Shown: piece after piece, positions 16,860 through 23,711 of the stretch
Numbering within the stretch: position 1 is the first letter of the stretch
Layout of the letters: every line of letters starts with the position of its first letter
Assembly (NCBI GenBank): GCA_002279765.1
Contig: NCCR01000009.1
Coordinates: forward strand, 46,372-76,549
Direction of reading: 5' to 3'
DNA from: Verrucomicrobia bacterium 12-59-8
Lineage (GTDB): Bacteria > Verrucomicrobiota > Verrucomicrobiae > Verrucomicrobiales > Verrucomicrobiaceae
Length of the DNA stretch: 30,178 nt
The notes under the pieces: model-generated
The model's input: the letters and a program-made list of their open reading frames with translations, nothing else
Databases searched by the model: none
What the model was told of the DNA's origin: nothing
Translations under genes and position numbers: made by a program

Positions 16860-17900
16860 ATGAATGCTCTCGTATATCATGGGCCGGGAAAGAAAGCCCT
16901 TCAGGACATGCCGAAGCCGGTGCTGAAGGAGGCCTCGGACGCGATTGTTCGCATCACCAAGACCACCATCTGCGGCACCGACCTGCACATTCTCAAAGGA
17001 GATGTCCCGACGGTGACCGAGGGCCGCATCCTGGGCCACGAAGGCATTGGCATCATCGAGGAGACGGGGACGAGCGTCACCCGCTTCCGCAAGGGGGGCC
17101 GCGTGATCATCTCCTGCATCACCTCCTGCGGAAAGTGTGAGTATTGCCGCCGTGGCATGTGCTCTCATTGTGAGCAGGGCGGCTGGATTTTGGGCAACAC
17201 GATTGACGGCACGCAGGCCGAGTTCGTGCGCATACCGTGGGCGGACACGAGCCTGCACCACATACCCGAACATGCGGACGAGGAGGCCATGGTCCTGCTC
17301 AGCGACATTCTGCCCACCGGCTACGAATGCGGCGTGCTCAATGGCTGTGTCAAACCCGGCGACACCGTGGCCATCATCGGTGCTGGCCCTGTCGGCCTCG
17401 CCACACTGTTGACCGCAAAACTCTACACACCTGCGGACATCGTCATGATTGACATTGATGAGCATCGTCTCGACGTCGCCAAACGGCTCGGTGCCACCAA
17501 ATTGATCGACAACAGTGATGGCAGGGCCATGGCCAGGATCATGACGATGACGTATGGCCGTGGCGTGGACGTGGCCATTGAGGCCGTTGGCGTCCCGAGC
17601 ACCTTTGAGCTCTGCCAGACCATCATCGCTCCCGGCGGTCACATCGCCAATGTCGGCGTGCATGGAGAGTGCGCGCCGCTGCATCTTGAAACACTCTGGT
17701 CGCAGAACGTCACCATTACCACCCGTCTGGTCGATGCAGTGACAACGCAACTGCTGCTCAAGACGATCATGTCTGGCAAGCTCCTGCCCATGCAACTGAT
17801 CTCTCACAGATTCATGCTCGGGGATGTCATGAGCGCCTACGACACCTTTGGCAATGCCGCGCATGAGCAAGCGTTGAAGATCATCCTAACCAATGAATGA
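16860..17900 (+). CDS. Zinc-dependent alcohol dehydrogenase
   Basis: This 346-residue medium-chain dehydrogenase oxidises alcohols or reduces aldehydes with NAD(P). Catalytic zinc ligands are Cys38 (TICGTDLH) and His60-Glu61 (LGHEG). The structural zinc site is Cys90, 93, 96 and 104. The Rossmann motif GAGPVG is at 174-179, followed by an acidic IDIDEHR that favours NAD. The sequence resembles the group active on isopropanol/2-butanol and other small alcohols. The gene follows dps by 16 nt and is probably on the same stress transcript, where it could remove toxic aldehydes. Confidence 0.93.
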   Translation: MNALVYHGPGKKALQDMPKPVLKEASDAIVRITKTTICGTDLHILKGDVPTVTEGRILGHEGIGIIEETGTSVTRFRKGGRVIISCITSCGKCEYCRRGMCSHCEQGGWILGNTIDGTQAEFVRIPWADTSLHHIPEHADEEAMVLLSDILPTGYECGVLNGCVKPGDTVAIIGAGPVGLATLLTAKLYTPADIVMIDIDEHRLDVAKRLGATKLIDNSDGRAMARIMTMTYGRGVDVAIEAVGVPSTFELCQTIIAPGGHIANVGVHGECAPLHLETLWSQNVTITTRLVDAVTTQLLLKTIMSGKLLPMQLISHRFMLGDVMSAYDTFGNAAHEQALKIILTNE

Positions 17901-17944
17901 CGGTGCCGTCATCATGCGGTGATGTCATGGCGGCAGTGCAAAAG

Positions 17945-17958
17945 GGGGTGTACACCCC
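17945..17958 (+). promoter_or_regulatory. Palindromic element, copy 9
   Basis: GGGGTGTACACCCC followed by ATGGC is a perfect 14-bp palindrome. It ends 63 nt before the mini-protein ATG at 18021. CTATAC follows with TATA at 17986-17989, 28 nt after the element, exactly as in copy 7. Confidence 0.76.
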
Positions 17959-18020
17959 ATGGCCCTGCGGCAGCCGCTATCCCACTATACCAGAGCAATC
18001 AATTCACCACTCGCATCATC

Positions 18021-18164
18021 ATGAACCTCATCGTCATCATTCTCATCCTTCTACTTCTTGGAGGTGGCGGTTACGGCTTCTTCTCCGGCAACCATTATAT
18101 GGGTGGCGGTGCCAGCCTCATCGTCATCATTCTCATCGTCCTGCTCCTTGCCGGGCGGATTTAA
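18021..18164 (+). CDS. DUF3309-like membrane mini-protein
   Basis: This 47-residue protein has two hydrophobic helices (NLIVIILILLLLG and SLIVIILIVLLLAG) joined by a short Gly/Tyr-rich loop with GGGGYGFFSG and MGGG. This matches the DUF3309-type small inner-membrane proteins found in stress clusters, whose function is unknown. The two halves share the same coding segment for LIVIILI (18027-18047 and 18120-18140), so the gene may have arisen by internal duplication. I chose the internal ATG because the longer frame from 17919 reads through the palindrome. Confidence 0.78.
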   Translation: MNLIVIILILLLLGGGGYGFFSGNHYMGGGASLIVIILIVLLLAGRI

Positions 18165-18190
18165 CCAAGCCCACCTCAGTCCATACCTCC

Positions 18191-18586
18191 ATGAAATTCA
18201 TCTCATCTCTCCTTCTTCTTCTCCCCCTCGCTCTCGGCATCACTTCCTGTGTTGGTCCAGGCTACGGCAGCGGTTACGGAAGCGGTTACGGCAGTGGCTA
18301 CGGCAGTGGCTACGGCAGCTACTCGACTCTGCCCAGTAACTACAATGGCAACGCCTACTATCTCAACGGCCGCTATTACTCCGGCGGAAACTACCAAACC
18401 GGCAACTACAACTACCAAGGTCGGACCTACACCAACAGATACTCCCACAACGGCCAGCACTACTATGGCGGCAGCCATCAGCACTACACGCCACAGCGTG
18501 GCAGCAGCCACGTCGCCAACGTTCGCGTCAACACCCCCGTCCTGCAGCACCATTCAAACAGCCAGCTCTTGCAGAGACGCCGCTAA
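18191..18586 (+). CDS. Gly-Tyr-Ser repeat lipoprotein
   Basis: This 131-residue protein has a lipoprotein signal (MKFISSLLLLLPLALGITSC, Cys20). Five tandem GYGS units follow, then a Tyr/Asn/Gly-rich middle (NGNAYYLNGRYYSGGNY) and a His/Gln/Arg-rich tail. I see no enzymatic domain. Low-complexity Tyr/Gly surface lipoproteins of this sort may coat or stick the envelope, which is inference. It follows the DUF3309-like gene by 26 nt and probably shares the copy 9 promoter. The longer frame beginning at 17897 merely runs in phase with it. Confidence 0.8.
   Translation: MKFISSLLLLLPLALGITSCVGPGYGSGYGSGYGSGYGSGYGSYSTLPSNYNGNAYYLNGRYYSGGNYQTGNYNYQGRTYTNRYSHNGQHYYGGSHQHYTPQRGSSHVANVRVNTPVLQHHSNSQLLQRRR
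18262..18321 (+). repeat. Five 12-bp tandem repeats (GYGS units)
   Basis: The unit GGCTACGGCAGC occurs five times with silent third-base changes (GGT/GGC, GGA/GGC, AGT/AGC). The silent drift shows that the protein repeat is kept while the DNA diverges. Copy number could change by slippage. Confidence 0.9.
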
Positions 18587-18665
18587 GTGAGTTTCGGCAG
18601 GTGCGCTTGATGCATCAACATGATGGGGAAGGCCTAAACCTCCTGCCCCTTCCGCATTCAAAATC

Positions 18666-19445
18666 TCAATTGGCGGCAGAACGTGCCGACACCACTTCCA
18701 TAAACCCTGCAAAAGTGAATTCACGATCACTGAAGTTCACGTCATGTTTGACGCTGGCTCCGTTCAGTTCAGTGACGGAGCCCTGTGCTAGGCTATATAC
18801 AGTGAGGTTCGCGGGGACGGCTTGTTTGTTGTCATTGGTGACGACGCGCGTGGTCTCGATGCGCCGCACGAGCCGCCCTGAAGAATTGAATTTTTCGACC
18901 CGAAGAGGCACGTCACGGCGGCGGTCCATCCAGGTGCGGACGCTCGCATAGTTGCTACTCTGCCCCTTGCCGGGTTTGGACTCGAGAATGTCGCAGCTCA
19001 CACGGTTCACGACTTCCGTGCCGATGATCGCCTGCTGTTTCCAAAGGAAGAAGTTTTCGACCACATCGCCATATGACAGGTCACTGCCCAGCAGCGCTTC
19101 TTTCATTTGGGAACTGTCGAGAGTACGCACCGTGTTTGGGGGGATGAAGATCGCGCCAGTGGCGGGTTGATCACCCGTTTTGCGCAGCAGCACGGCTTCC
19201 CCCGCCCGCTCTTTAGGCCAGAGCACCTGATATACGACCTCTGTGGTCGAGCTAGTGCGGCGTTGCTTGATCTGGAGTTGCAGCGTGTCCTTGGTGGTGC
19301 CTTGCACCTCCATTTTCAGCCTCACCACGGACGAGCCATTCTGCTGCATGGCTCCCAGTTTGGCGGCGAGGCCGCTAGCGGAGTCATCCGCATGGGCGGA
19401 TACCGCCAGGAGTGCCGGGCAAATGAGCCGGAGAATTGTTTTCAT
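18666..19445 (-). CDS. LolA-like periplasmic outer-membrane sorting protein
   Basis: This 259-residue secreted protein has a signal peptide (MKTILRLICPALLAVSAHA). Its pattern is that of proteins annotated outer membrane lipoprotein-sorting protein (LolA/LolB fold relatives). It has VVRLKMEVQGTTKDTLQLQI, then ATGAIFIPPNTVRTLDSSQ, LLGSDLSYGDVVENFFLWK and a beta-rich end with DRRRDVPLRVEKFNSSGRLVRRIE. Such proteins ferry lipids or lipoproteins across the periplasm and are usually next to LolCDE/MacB-like genes, as here. The longer frame to 19700 only overlaps the permease gene. It is the last gene of the - strand cluster and converges with the + lipoprotein gene across about 80 nt. Confidence 0.82.
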   Translation of the reverse strand: MKTILRLICPALLAVSAHADDSASGLAAKLGAMQQNGSSVVRLKMEVQGTTKDTLQLQIKQRRTSSTTEVVYQVLWPKERAGEAVLLRKTGDQPATGAIFIPPNTVRTLDSSQMKEALLGSDLSYGDVVENFFLWKQQAIIGTEVVNRVSCDILESKPGKGQSSNYASVRTWMDRRRDVPLRVEKFNSSGRLVRRIETTRVVTNDNKQAVPANLTVYSLAQGSVTELNGASVKHDVNFSDREFTFAGFMEVVSARSAAN

Positions 19446-19465
19446 GAGAAGTTTGTGGTTAAAGA

Positions 19466-20581
19466 TCAGCCTTGCATGGCAAGGCTCGGTGTCAGACGTG
19501 AACTGCGCCACGCGGGATACAGCCCGCTGAGAACTCCGACGATCACGGCAAGGACGACGGCCACCGCCATCAGACCGGCGTTGAAGTCCGGCTCCAGCAT
19601 GCCGTGGATGGCGGGCAGCATCTCCAGCACTTTCACGCCGATGGTGCCGAGCACCACACCGACGATCCCTCCTAGAAAACCAAGCAGAGCCGACTCCCAC
19701 AAAATCATGCGAATGACGCGTCCGGGTTTCCAGCCGATGGCGAGCAGGATGCAGATTTCCTGCTTTCGCTCAAAGACCGTCATCAGCATCGTGTTCATCA
19801 CCCCGAGCACACCGACGATCACCGCCAGCAGCGAGGTGCCCCAGCTCATGGCGCTGATGAAACGAAACGCCTGGCTGTTGCCCAGATGCTCTCCCGCCAC
19901 CATCGCGCGCGCTTCTGGCGCCGTCGTGTTGATCTGCTCGCAGAGATGCTTCATCTCCTCCTCGTTCAGGCCGGGGGCCGCACGGATGTCGATGACGTTG
20001 ATCCTGTCTTCGTTGCCGGTGATGTTTTGAAACAACGCCAGTGACAGAATCACCGAGCCGTTCTCCACCATCGCACCACCATCGACGATGCCGGTGACTG
20101 TCAGTTCTTTCGTTTCAAGCTGCAGTGAATCACCGACTTTTTTCTTGAGCGTCTCTGCAGCGGTTTGGCCTAGCACCACGGCCGGCTCCATAGCATCGTG
20201 AGGCATACGCCCGGAGATTAGCTTGAGGTTATGCCATGAAAATCCACCCCACTCACGGGCGGAGACCACCATCATCGAGGCATCTTCAACGCTGGTCAGA
20301 TCGGCATAGATGGAGCATGCCTCCACGACCTGTGGCAGTTGCCCGATGCGGTCGCGAACGCTGGCGCTGAAGGGCTTCGGAGCGAGTGCGTTGCCCATGT
20401 TGCTCACCACGATGTCCGTGCCCCGCACCTTCATGCCCGTCGCCCAGCTGGCCTCAAAGCCACGCGAGATGCCGACGAGTGCCACCACTGCGGCGATGCC
20501 AATGGAAATGCCCACGAGCGTGAGTCCGGTACGCACGGGGCGGCGCTGTAGCCCGCGCACTACGATGGTGAGGAATGTCAT
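19466..20581 (-). CDS. MacB/FtsX-type ABC permease
   Basis: This 371-residue inner-membrane protein has one N-terminal helix (VRTGLTLVGISIGIAAVVALVG), a periplasmic domain (about residues 40-250) and three C-terminal helices of the FtsX domain. The VFERKQEICILLAIG segment contacts the ATPase. The end is PAWRSSRLTPSLAMQG. It lies 1 nt after the ATPase stop and 20 nt before the LolA-like gene, so the three form a LolCDE-like set. It does not belong to the MacAB operon at 10206-14878, from which it differs clearly in sequence. Confidence 0.92.
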   Translation of the reverse strand: MTFLTIVVRGLQRRPVRTGLTLVGISIGIAAVVALVGISRGFEASWATGMKVRGTDIVVSNMGNALAPKPFSASVRDRIGQLPQVVEACSIYADLTSVEDASMMVVSAREWGGFSWHNLKLISGRMPHDAMEPAVVLGQTAAETLKKKVGDSLQLETKELTVTGIVDGGAMVENGSVILSLALFQNITGNEDRINVIDIRAAPGLNEEEMKHLCEQINTTAPEARAMVAGEHLGNSQAFRFISAMSWGTSLLAVIVGVLGVMNTMLMTVFERKQEICILLAIGWKPGRVIRMILWESALLGFLGGIVGVVLGTIGVKVLEMLPAIHGMLEPDFNAGLMAVAVVLAVIVGVLSGLYPAWRSSRLTPSLAMQG

Positions 20582-20582
20582 T

Positions 20583-21338
20583 TCAGGCTGCGGGTGGGGG
20601 TGTTGGTTGATCGACCACGATCAGGCCGTCCTTCATCTGAATCGTTCGTGACGCCATGCGCGCGATGTTGAGGTCATGCGTCACCAGCACCAGGGTCATG
20701 TTTTGCTCGCGCCGGAGCCGAATGATGAGCTCCAGAATGTTTTTCGCATTTTCACTGTCGAGATTGCCGGTTGGTTCGTCCGCGAGCAGCACCGAAGGTC
20801 CATTGGCCAGGCTGCGGGCGATGGCGACACGTTGTCGTTCCCCCCCAGAGAGCTTCGCGGGAAAATGATCGAGGCGATGCACCAGTCCCACGGACTTCAG
20901 CAGTTCCACGGCCCGTTCGGTTCGCATGGCGGCGGGGCGGTCCGTCTCAAACATCGGCATCTGCACGTTTTCCACCGCTGTGAATGTCGGCAGCAGATGG
21001 AAGGCTTGAAAAATGATGCCGATCTCGTGGGCGCGATAGTCAGAAGGATCAGGCAGGTCGGCAATTGATCTGCCGCGATAGTGCAGGATGCCCGCGCTGG
21101 GCACATCGAGCGCGCCGAGCATCTGCAGCAGCGTCGTCTTGCCGCAGCCGCTCGGGCCGATGATCACCACAAACTCGCCCTGCGTGATGCTGAAATTCAC
21201 GCCGCGTAGCGCTTGCACCCGGCCACCATCGTATTCTTTTTTCAGGCCTCGGGCCTCGAAGACAAGGGACGTTGGTTCGGCGGCATGGGAGTTTGCTAAG
21301 GATCGTGTCATAGTTGCAAGGAGAGGGCCGTCATTCAT
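20583..21338 (-). CDS. LolD/MacB-type ABC ATPase
   Basis: This protein of 251 residues has Walker A GPSGCGKTT (61-69), a Q-loop in IIFQAFHLLP, the signature LSGGE (163-167), Walker B with ADEPTGNLD (186-194) and the H-loop in VTHDLN. An in-frame ATG at 21311 (MTRSLANSH) is an equally good start because neither has a clear ribosome binding site. With the downstream permease and LolA-like protein it likely extracts a lipid or lipoprotein-like cargo from the inner membrane. A hairpin separates it from the desaturase gene upstream. Confidence 0.92.
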   Translation of the reverse strand: MNDGPLLATMTRSLANSHAAEPTSLVFEARGLKKEYDGGRVQALRGVNFSITQGEFVVIIGPSGCGKTTLLQMLGALDVPSAGILHYRGRSIADLPDPSDYRAHEIGIIFQAFHLLPTFTAVENVQMPMFETDRPAAMRTERAVELLKSVGLVHRLDHFPAKLSGGERQRVAIARSLANGPSVLLADEPTGNLDSENAKNILELIIRLRREQNMTLVLVTHDLNIARMASRTIQMKDGLIVVDQPTPPPAA

Positions 21339-21343
21339 CGAAT

Positions 21344-21379
21344 GCCTGCCAGGATCTTCATCGCAGCCCCCTGGCAGGC
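21344..21379. other. Inverted repeat between desaturase and ABC genes
   Basis: A perfect 10-bp stem (GCCTGCCAGG at 21344-21353 with CCTGGCAGGC at 21370-21379) and a 16-nt loop. No T-run follows on either strand, so it is not a standard terminator. It may lower read-through, stabilise mRNA ends or bind a protein. Confidence 0.7.
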
Positions 21380-21429
21380 CTGCAGGATTAAAATAGACTC
21401 AAAGGTAAGGACGAAGGTGAACATGCGCT

Positions 21430-22371
21430 TCATGACTGTCTGGCAGACCTGTGCCATTGCGCCCCCACGCGTGGATCGCTCAGACTGCGGAGCACATCGA
21501 GCATCGCATGACGATAGCTCGGGAACGGTGGTCTTTCATCGGGTGTCGTCGGCAATATCTCAGCCACGTGGAGCGGCAGTTCTGCGTGCGGCAGCCCCAG
21601 ATGCAGATGATGCACGCCATGATAGGGCTCATGCAGCAGCGTGAAGGCCACCAGCCGACCTGTCCAGCTCTCGGCCACAATGTGGCGCGTCGCGCTGTTT
21701 ACCGTGCTGCCGGTCAAGCCTACGTGCTCCACATATTTGCGCCAGCTTTGCAGGTTCCCTGTGATAAACGCCGGCGCGAGGTACATCCACACAAAGTAAT
21801 GCCAAACCTGCCAGTACGAGACAGCGGTGATGATCCCGATCCAAACGACGACCATCAGCCCCAGTTCAGCCCAGATGCGGCGGCGCACCTTGCGACTGCG
21901 GATTGGCGAGCCGACACGCAGGAACGAGCGTAGAAACAAAAACGGCGTGTACAACAGTCCGACGGTCAGTTCGAGGAACGCCACAAGGACTCTGCCCCAG
22001 CGCGGCGCTTTCGTGAAAACGAACGGCCAAAGCTCTTCATCACGCTCCGTGGCGAAGTAGGCGTGATGGGTTTGATGCGCCGCACGATAGAGGCTGAAGC
22101 TCATGAAACTGAAAATGCCCAGAAGCACGCCGTCGAACTCATTGAAGCGCCGGTTTCTTCTGAGCAGGCCATGCGTCGCCTCATGGAAGCCCACCGCCGC
22201 TCCATGCATGAGATGACTGGTCAGCAGCACCAGTGGCACGGCCCACCAGAGGGATGCGCCACTGTACAAGACCGCGCCAAGAGCGATTTCGGTGAACAGA
22301 AAAAGAAAAACCACGATCTGGAAAGCCGCGCGGCTCACCCAATGCGGTTCGATGGTGGGTTCAGTGTTCAT
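21430..22371 (-). CDS. Fatty acid desaturase-like membrane enzyme
   Basis: This 313-residue inner-membrane di-iron enzyme has three His clusters: HEATH (63-67), HQTHH (99-103) and HEPYHGVHH (247-255). Hydrophobic segments run at about 18-35, 43-60, 82-96, 132-148 and 170-200. The family inserts double bonds or hydroxyl groups in acyl chains, or acts on carotenoids. The ATG at 22371 overlaps the condensation gene stop as ATGA, so the enzyme is translationally coupled to the PKS-condensation pair and probably acts on their product. The longer frame to 22419 is less likely. Confidence 0.9.
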   Translation of the reverse strand: MNTEPTIEPHWVSRAAFQIVVFLFLFTEIALGAVLYSGASLWWAVPLVLLTSHLMHGAAVGFHEATHGLLRRNRRFNEFDGVLLGIFSFMSFSLYRAAHQTHHAYFATERDEELWPFVFTKAPRWGRVLVAFLELTVGLLYTPFLFLRSFLRVGSPIRSRKVRRRIWAELGLMVVVWIGIITAVSYWQVWHYFVWMYLAPAFITGNLQSWRKYVEHVGLTGSTVNSATRHIVAESWTGRLVAFTLLHEPYHGVHHLHLGLPHAELPLHVAEILPTTPDERPPFPSYRHAMLDVLRSLSDPRVGAQWHRSARQS

Positions 22372-23711
22372 CGCAGCGTGGTCATGAGCGCGGCAGTCAA
22401 GATTTCCGGTGAGTGGCAAACGCCTGCGAGCACGTCGAGATACATACGGCCCACCTGCTGAATATCTGTGAGAGTGAACTGATTCGGCTGGAACAACCAG
22501 GCGACTTCCATGGCATCCCCCTCCTCGTTGATCTCACAGGCGAGGTTGAATCGTGCCGTGCCCGTGCTGCGCATGCGAAGCTGAAGCGACAGGCCCGGCA
22601 CGGCGACATCAGGAATCGGATGATTTTGCAGCGCAAAGCGCACCTCGAAGAGTGGATTGTGTCCATCGGGTGTCGCTACGCCCAAGGCACGCACGAGTTC
22701 GGCAAAAGGAATGGCATGGGCAAAGGATTCCACCGTGGTCTGATGCACGGTGCGCAGACTGTCCGCAAAGGAGCGTGTACGATCAATCTGACCGCGCAAC
22801 GGCACAATGCCAGAGCAGTAGCCCATCGTCTCGCGTGCGGCCTGCGTGTTGCGATTCGCCACCGGCGTGCCGACAACGATGTCATCAGCCCCCGTCCACT
22901 TTGAAAGAGTGATTTGAAACGCGGTCAGCAGCGTGCTGAAGAGCGTGGCTCCATTGCAGCGCGCCAGTTCGCGCACGGCGCGGCCAAGTTCCGCAGAGAC
23001 CTGAGTCACGCAGCGTTGCAGTGTGCCAGTCACGGCGGTGTTCCAGAGTCGTGGTGCTCCTGCTAGGTGCGTCTGCCAGAACTCAAGCCGGGGAGCCAGC
23101 ACCGCAGGCTGCCAGAAGGCACGCTCGGCAGCCCCCCACTGTGAATAGGTCAGTGGCACGGGTGGCAGCGCGTTATGGTTGCCTCGGACCCCCTGCATGT
23201 AGGAGGCGAACAGATCCTGCACAAACACGCCCAGCGTCCAGCCGTCGGCGATGGCATGATGAATCACCAGCACCAGTACGTGCTCATCCGCAGAGCGTCG
23301 AAACACCTCGGCGCGGTACAGCGGGCCCTGCACCATTTCAAACGGCTGGCTGGCAATCTCCCGCGCGAGTTCTTCGATCGCCTCCGGCTGTCCTTGTGCG
23401 GATGAGAGTTCATGAAAGCGCAGTGCAGGTGCGGCGCTCCTGCGAATCATCTGCATCGGCTGCTCTTTGCCGGGAAGAATCGACAGTCGCAGCACCTCCT
23501 GCCGGTCCACAACTTTTTGCAGCGCCGCCTCGCTGCCTGGCGGTGTCAGTAGTCCGCGCACTTGAATGAGAGCGCAGATGTTGTTTGACACATTGCCGGC
23601 GGGCAGGGGCGTTGCCTCCCACAGCTCGCGCTGGGGATAGCTCAAGGGCTGCAGGCGGATTTGACCGCTGGCCAGCCATTGCTTCAGACGTGCTCGATTA
23701 TCTTGGGACAT
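22368..23711 (-). CDS. Free-standing condensation-domain protein
   Basis: This 447-residue protein is one NRPS-type condensation/acyltransferase domain without adenylation or carrier domains. The start QLSYPQREL-like motif is LQPLSYPQRELWE. The active-site motif HHAIADGW lies at 151-158 (HHxxxDGW), and DDIVVGTPVANRN and NPLFEVRFALQNHP are later core motifs. Such domains make esters or amides from a carrier-bound acyl chain. The ATG overlaps the PKS stop as ATGA, and the PKS ends in an ACP, so this protein most likely takes its acyl donor from that ACP. Acceptor unknown. In fungal LovB-type synthases the same domain is fused after the ACP. Confidence 0.92.
   Translation of the reverse strand: MSQDNRARLKQWLASGQIRLQPLSYPQRELWEATPLPAGNVSNNICALIQVRGLLTPPGSEAALQKVVDRQEVLRLSILPGKEQPMQMIRRSAAPALRFHELSSAQGQPEAIEELAREIASQPFEMVQGPLYRAEVFRRSADEHVLVLVIHHAIADGWTLGVFVQDLFASYMQGVRGNHNALPPVPLTYSQWGAAERAFWQPAVLAPRLEFWQTHLAGAPRLWNTAVTGTLQRCVTQVSAELGRAVRELARCNGATLFSTLLTAFQITLSKWTGADDIVVGTPVANRNTQAARETMGYCSGIVPLRGQIDRTRSFADSLRTVHQTTVESFAHAIPFAELVRALGVATPDGHNPLFEVRFALQNHPIPDVAVPGLSLQLRMRSTGTARFNLACEINEEGDAMEVAWLFQPNQFTLTDIQQVGRMYLDVLAGVCHSPEILTAALMTTLR

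Noticed and set aside
17897..18586. 229-codon frame covering the mini-protein and the lipoprotein
   Set aside because: Only its last 131 codons are a gene (from 18191, with lipoprotein signal). The first part reads palindrome copy 9 and the mini-protein out of frame.
18587..18665. Bidirectional terminator between converging genes
   Set aside because: Only weak 6-bp stems (GGCAGG/CCTGCC, GGAAGG/CCTTCC) without T-runs are visible, not enough for a call.
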